Assembly (NCBI RefSeq): GCF_900111495.1
Contig: NZ_FOIU01000001.1
Location: 744,001-808,000, forward strand
DNA: 64,000 nt
Reading direction: 5' to 3'
DNA from: Chryseobacterium wanjuense
GTDB taxonomy: Bacteria > Bacteroidota > Bacteroidia > Flavobacteriales > Weeksellaceae
The notes under the pieces are model-generated. The model had not been told where the DNA came from. It was given only the letters and a program-made list of their open reading frames with translations, and did no database searches. The translations under genes were made by a program, and so were the position numbers. This document shows, piece by piece, positions 60,370 through 64,000 of this stretch (positions are counted from its first letter, which is position 1; the number at the start of each line of letters is the position of its first letter).

Positions 60370-62364
60370 ATGAAACTTAAGTACAGTCTGCTGGCTTTGG
60401 CAGCTCCGCTTTTAATGAACGCACAACAATTAATGACGCCTGAAATTCTTTGGACTTTGAAAAAAGTAGGAGTACAGGCAGTTTCACCGGATCAGTCTTC
60501 GCTTATTTATAAAGTAGGACAGGTAGATCTTAAAACAGAAAAAACAAAAAATGAGAATTATTTCTTAAACGTTCTTAATAACCAGTCCACAAAAATAGAT
60601 TTGGGTAAAAAAGCCCTTATCCAGTGGGATAAAAATGGAATTTACGCTCAGGAAGGAGATAAGATTTTCCTTTCAAAAGACAGCGGAAAAACATGGACGG
60701 AATTTTACACAATCGGTGAAGCCGACAATATTGTAATTTCTCCCGATGGTAAAAAAATTGCTTTCAGCAAACAGGTTTTGGTGGAAAAAGTGATGGGAAA
60801 AGACAAATTTTCCGACACTCCAAAAACGACTGCACAAATTTATACAGATCTGAACCACAGACACTGGGATTATTTTAATGAAGGAAAATACAACCATGTT
60901 TTTGTCGTAAATACTTCGGCGGCTGTAGATTCTGCCAAAGATTTACTGGAAGGTAAGACCTGGGATTCACCTCAAAGACCTTTCGGCGGGGCAGAAGATT
61001 TCATCTGGAGCCCGGATTCTGCACAGCTTTTATACGTTACAAAAGCGAAAAGCGGTAAAGAATATGCAACAAGCACGAATACAGATATTTTTGCTTACGA
61101 CATGGCTTCCGGAACGACAAAAAACTTAACGGAAACAAATAAAGGATACGACGTAAATCCAAAATTCAGCCCGGACGGAAAGTCGCTGATCTGGCAGAGC
61201 ATGGCCAGAGACGGCTATGAAGCAGATAAAAATGATATTAAAATCTTAGACTGGAAATCAGGGAAAACGACAAATCTTACAAGCGGTTGGGACGAAAGCG
61301 TTTCCGGAGATGTTTTCTGGGGTGGAGATTCTAAAACAATTTATTTCACGGCAGCTCTCAGAGGAACGAAACAATTGTTTTCTTTAGATCCTAAAAATGC
61401 TAAAGTTCAACAGATTACAAGAGGTGATTTTGACGTCAATGAAATTTTTGCCGATCAGAAAAATACACTTTTAGTCGGGAGAACAGACATCAACCACGCA
61501 ACAGATATTTTCTCTGTCAATATTAAAAACGGAGAAATGAAGCAGGTTACGGAGGCTAATAAAGAGATGTATTCAAAATTGGCTCAGGGAAAATCTGAAT
61601 TGAAAATGGTAAAAACTTCGGATGGAAAAGAAATGGGAGTATGGTTCCATTATCCGCCAAACTTCGATCCGAACAAAAAATATCCTACTTTAGTCTATTG
61701 TCAGGGAGGTCCACAGTCTGCATTAACACAATTTTTCAGCACAAGGTGGAATTTTGCTTTAATGGCAGCCAACGGATACATCGTAGTCGCTCCAAACCGC
61801 CGCGGAATGCCGGGTTGGGGTACAAAATGGAATGAAGAGATTTCTAAAGACTGGGGCGGACAGCCGATGAGGGATTATCTTGCTGCAACGGATTTTGCTA
61901 AAACTTTACCGTATGTGGATGGCGAAAGAGTAGCAGCTGTTGGAGCAAGTTATGGAGGCTACAGCGTATATATGTTGGCCGGAATTCATGAAAACAGATT
62001 CAAAACTTTCATCGCTCACGACGGATTGTTTGATATGAAATCCTGGTATCTGACAACAGAAGAGCTTTGGTTTGCGAACTGGGATCTGGGTTCTCCTTGG
62101 GAAAAACCGCAGCCAAAGGCTTACACAGAATGCAACCCAAGCAATTTTGTTGAAAAATGGAATAAGCCGATCATGGTCATTCAGGGTGGAATCGACTACA
62201 GGGTTCCTTACGAACAGGGTCAGGAAGCTTTCCAGGCTGCAAAACTGAGAGGTTTAAAAACAAAATTTGTCTATTTCCCGAACGAAAATCACTGGGTTCT
62301 TCATCCGCAAAACGGGCTGGTTTGGCAGAGAGAATTCTTTGATTGGTTGAAGGAAACGTTGTAA
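60370..62364 (+). CDS. S9 family prolyl oligopeptidase/dipeptidyl peptidase-like
   Basis: 664 residues from the ATG at 60370, with a signal peptide (MKLKYSLLALAAPLLMNAQ). An N-terminal WD40-like propeller (SPDQSSLIYKVG, SPDGKKIAFSKQV, SPDSAQLLYVTK, SPDGKSLIWQSM) precedes the alpha/beta hydrolase domain. Triad: Ser in AVGASYGGYSVYM, Asp in QGGIDYRVPYEQG, His in NENHWVLHPQNG. It cleaves dipeptides or short peptides in the periplasm. Confidence 0.93.
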   Translation: MKLKYSLLALAAPLLMNAQQLMTPEILWTLKKVGVQAVSPDQSSLIYKVGQVDLKTEKTKNENYFLNVLNNQSTKIDLGKKALIQWDKNGIYAQEGDKIFLSKDSGKTWTEFYTIGEADNIVISPDGKKIAFSKQVLVEKVMGKDKFSDTPKTTAQIYTDLNHRHWDYFNEGKYNHVFVVNTSAAVDSAKDLLEGKTWDSPQRPFGGAEDFIWSPDSAQLLYVTKAKSGKEYATSTNTDIFAYDMASGTTKNLTETNKGYDVNPKFSPDGKSLIWQSMARDGYEADKNDIKILDWKSGKTTNLTSGWDESVSGDVFWGGDSKTIYFTAALRGTKQLFSLDPKNAKVQQITRGDFDVNEIFADQKNTLLVGRTDINHATDIFSVNIKNGEMKQVTEANKEMYSKLAQGKSELKMVKTSDGKEMGVWFHYPPNFDPNKKYPTLVYCQGGPQSALTQFFSTRWNFALMAANGYIVVAPNRRGMPGWGTKWNEEISKDWGGQPMRDYLAATDFAKTLPYVDGERVAAVGASYGGYSVYMLAGIHENRFKTFIAHDGLFDMKSWYLTTEELWFANWDLGSPWEKPQPKAYTECNPSNFVEKWNKPIMVIQGGIDYRVPYEQGQEAFQAAKLRGLKTKFVYFPNENHWVLHPQNGLVWQREFFDWLKETL

Positions 62365-62365
62365 A

Positions 62366-62424
62366 AATTCCCCTCCTTTGGAGGGGTGGCGAAAATTCTA
62401 AAAGAATTTTTGACGGGGTGGTTC
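62366..62424. repeat. CCCCTCC repeat, partial copy
   Basis: Same left half as the 123-bp element at 47882 (hairpin CCCCTCCTTTGGAGGGG, then GGTGGCGAAAATT and GACGGGGTGGTT) without the mirrored right half. It directly follows the peptidase stop and could help termination. Confidence 0.65.
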
Positions 62425-62453
62425 AAAAAAAAACAAATAATTATTTAAAAATA

Positions 62454-62515
62454 TCAATAGGAGCGGGCTTTAGCCCGCTTTTTGTTTGTAACATTCCGAT
62501 GGCTTTAGCCAAAAC
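62454..62515. repeat. GGCTTTAGCC repeat family, copy 3, terminator-like
   Basis: AGCGGGC-TTTA-GCCCGCT (62462-62479) is a perfect hairpin followed by T5, so it may terminate the peptidase transcript. The second block GGCTTTAGCCAAAAC ends the element. Confidence 0.75.
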
Positions 62516-62529
62516 TTAAAAGAAGTTTA

Positions 62530-62626
62530 TTTGAACCATTAAGATTTATGTAAGGAGTTAAGTTTAATTAAGAAAATCATTCTGATTTTTAAGCTTAATT
62601 CCTTACATAAATCTTAATGGTTCAAA
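62530..62626. repeat. 97-bp long inverted repeat
   Basis: The left arm starts TTTGAACCATTAAGATTTAT and is matched by the reverse complement of the right arm for the first 27 bases without mismatch, then with a few mismatches and a small bulge down to a 3-base loop at 62580-62582. It folds into one long hairpin and contains no ORF. It resembles a small non-autonomous element. Confidence 0.75.
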
Positions 62627-62675
62627 AATTTAAAGCAAATTCATAGTTTAAGTCAAAAAATGATATATTTAAAAG

Positions 62676-63164
62676 ATGCAAAACAGGATTTCTTCATTTC
62701 CTCCGATTATTGATAACAATTCTAAAATTTTGATTTTAGGTTCGATTCCGGGCGTAAAATCTTTAGAAAAGCAGCAATATTATGCTCATCCGCAAAATAA
62801 ATTCTGGAAAATTATTTTTGAATTGTTGAATGAAAAATTTACTGAAGATTATGCGGAACGAATTAATATTTTAAAGAAACATCATATTGCACTTTGGGAC
62901 GTCATTGATTCCTGTGAGAGAAAAGGCAGCCTCGATTCGGAGATCAGAAATGAAGAAGCCAACCAGATTGCAGAGCTTCTGGAAAACCATCCTCACATTG
63001 AAGCTATTTTTTGTAACGGTGGAAAATCTTACAAAAACTTACATAAAATTTTAGGAAAGAATTTCAGAATTCCTGTATTTTTGATGCCATCAACAAGTCC
63101 GCTTCACACTGTTTCTTTTGAAAAAAAAATTGAAGAATGGAAGACTGTTTTGGATTTTTTATAA
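62676..63164 (+). CDS. Uracil/hypoxanthine-DNA glycosylase family protein (HDG type)
   Basis: 162 residues. ILILGSIPGVKSLEKQQYYA followed by HPQNKFWKIIFELL is the typical motif 1 of the hypoxanthine-DNA glycosylase group (UDG family 6), ALWDVIDSCERKGSLD fits the next block and PSTSPLHTVSF replaces the usual motif 2. It probably removes deaminated bases, mainly hypoxanthine, starting base-excision repair. Confidence 0.86.
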   Translation: MQNRISSFPPIIDNNSKILILGSIPGVKSLEKQQYYAHPQNKFWKIIFELLNEKFTEDYAERINILKKHHIALWDVIDSCERKGSLDSEIRNEEANQIAELLENHPHIEAIFCNGGKSYKNLHKILGKNFRIPVFLMPSTSPLHTVSFEKKIEEWKTVLDFL

Positions 63165-63178
63165 GTTAACATATAGTT

Positions 63179-63203
63179 TGTCATGCTAAGCGGAGTCGAA
63201 GCA
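63179..63203. repeat. REP-like element, single copy
   Basis: TGTCATGCTAAGCGGAGTCG then AAGCA, 14 bases after the glycosylase stop; same core as at 51523 and 60179. Confidence 0.7.
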
Positions 63204-63255
63204 TCTTTTAAAACTCCAAAACGCTAAAATCCTCAAACTCTATAACTCTCCAACC

Positions 63256-64000
63256 CTAAACCCTCAAACCCAAATACTCATTCAACCCTTTTAAAAGCTC
63301 CAGTTGATTCCTGGTTCTATCAAGATTATGCTCAGGATATTTTGTTGAATAGTAAGTGCTTCCATTTAAATAATCCGTCAAAAAGCGAATTTCCTGAATA
63401 TAAATTGCGACTTGCGCAGCATAATCAAGGTTCTCAGATTCTTCCGGAGTTAATTTTTCTTTTAGATGAAATAAAAATCCTTCTTTTACAGCTTCATAAA
63501 TTTCAGGATTAAAATTATTTTCGGCACTTCCGTCATCTTCATTTGTCGTGTTGGTATAGGATTGAATCATAGTCCCAAAGTCATATAAAATGGTGGAAAT
63601 CATTACTGTATCCAAATCAATCACAGCTAATGCATGGTGATCTTCATCAAACAAAATATTACTGATTTTGGTATCGGCATGAATAATTCTTTTGGGAAGT
63701 TGGTTGGTTTTCACCATTTCGATCCATTTATCGGGCAATGACAGAAATTGGTCGGTGATTTCTATTTCTTTTTTTGCGTTTTCAATCAATTGAGGATCAG
63801 TGTTTTTTAAAGAATTTTTATAATCTGCAACTCTTTTTTCAAAATTAAGAAAGTTGGATAACGTTTCTTTTATTTCAATTAAATCACCGGTATTAATAAT
63901 ATTTAAAAAATAACTGAAAGTTTTTGCCGCCTCAAAAGCTGTTTGCACGGAAGGAACTGTAATAAAAGTGAAACTGTTTTCAATATAACTTTGCATCCTC
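63256..64000 (-). CDS. APH-type kinase (phosphotransferase family), cut by window edge
   Basis: The visible 248 codons are the C-terminal part. HADTKISNILFD is the Brenner-type catalytic loop (Asp and Asn) and AVIDLDTVMISTILYDFG the metal-binding loop of aminoglycoside-phosphotransferase-like kinases. The frame has an internal ATG at 63996, but the codon before it (R) and the missing N-lobe show that the gene continues past 64000. Related Bacteroidota proteins are annotated as N-acetylhexosamine or homoserine kinase-like. Substrate unknown. Confidence 0.8.
   Translation of the reverse strand, partial: RMQSYIENSFTFITVPSVQTAFEAAKTFSYFLNIINTGDLIEIKETLSNFLNFEKRVADYKNSLKNTDPQLIENAKKEIEITDQFLSLPDKWIEMVKTNQLPKRIIHADTKISNILFDEDHHALAVIDLDTVMISTILYDFGTMIQSYTNTTNEDDGSAENNFNPEIYEAVKEGFLFHLKEKLTPEESENLDYAAQVAIYIQEIRFLTDYLNGSTYYSTKYPEHNLDRTRNQLELLKGLNEYLGLRV

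Larger units (their letters stand above)
62365..62675. other. Intergenic region made of three repeats
   Basis: 311 bases almost filled by the elements at 62366, 62454 and 62530; the last 50 bases before the glycosylase ATG are AT-rich. Confidence 0.5.

Noticed and set aside
1..64000. tRNA, rRNA or riboswitch genes
   Set aside because: No cloverleaf-like T-arm motifs, rRNA segments or known riboswitch cores were recognised in the gaps by eye; a covariance-model scan could still find some.

Overview
The window reads as a chromosomal segment of a Flavobacteriia-type Bacteroidota, most like Chryseobacterium or a close relative. Pointers to this are low GC, AT-rich leaders without strong Shine-Dalgarno sequences, several -7 boxes of the form TAnnTTTG, a type IX secretion sorting domain, a SusC/SusD pair with an ECF sigma/FecR switch, a GLPGLI protein and REP-like intergenic repeats. 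No rRNA, tRNA, CRISPR array or insertion sequence was found.

Layout: 1-7.8 kb holds a glycan pair (GT4 fragment, GH130) with an abutting 43-residue ORF, then an AraC-type regulator, a GLPGLI protein, a cation/proton antiporter, a GT14 transferase and a cold-shock pair (DEAD-box helicase plus Csp). From 8.0 to 17.3 kb lies the most unusual region, an R-body (refractile body, Reb) locus. It has four tandem RebB paralogues, three further Reb-like proteins and unknown co-oriented proteins. One Reb-like gene ends on a run of ten A and could continue by -1 frameshifting. Hairpins separate the tandem reb genes. A convergent four-gene operon encodes an unknown protein, a membrane protein, a histidine kinase and a LuxR-type response regulator; a divergent pair of unknown genes lies on the other side.

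From 17.7 to 26.5 kb is a Rhs/YD-repeat locus: a T9SS-sorted propeller-like protein, a large YD-repeat-related protein, a DUF6443/Rhs-core protein with a variable HExxH tip, and an overlapping exported protein as candidate immunity factor. A repeated copy of the latter's C-terminal tail follows its stop. Then come McrBC, a lipid-linked sugar group (GT39, GT2, LPG synthase-type membrane protein), a SAM methyltransferase, an Lrp/AsnC regulator divergent from an MFS exporter with a periodic operator, a phosphoesterase, an outer-membrane barrel, a Fic protein with a palindromic operator over its promoter, and a GH3 enzyme.

From 43.3 to 49.2 kb is an electrophile/quinone-defence-like group (two ring-cleaving dioxygenases, carboxylesterase, GNAT, cupin, Crp/Fnr regulator, pirin). 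The first gene and the pirin gene share a 27-bp upstream motif. After topoisomerase III and a thioesterase comes an ECF sigma - FecR - SusC(STN) - SusD - glycerophosphodiesterase cassette, probably sensing and importing a phosphodiester or glycan substrate. The window closes with a small membrane protein, an S9 peptidase, a uracil/hypoxanthine-DNA glycosylase-like protein and a partial APH-type kinase. Several dispersed repeat families fill the gaps in the last 20 kb.
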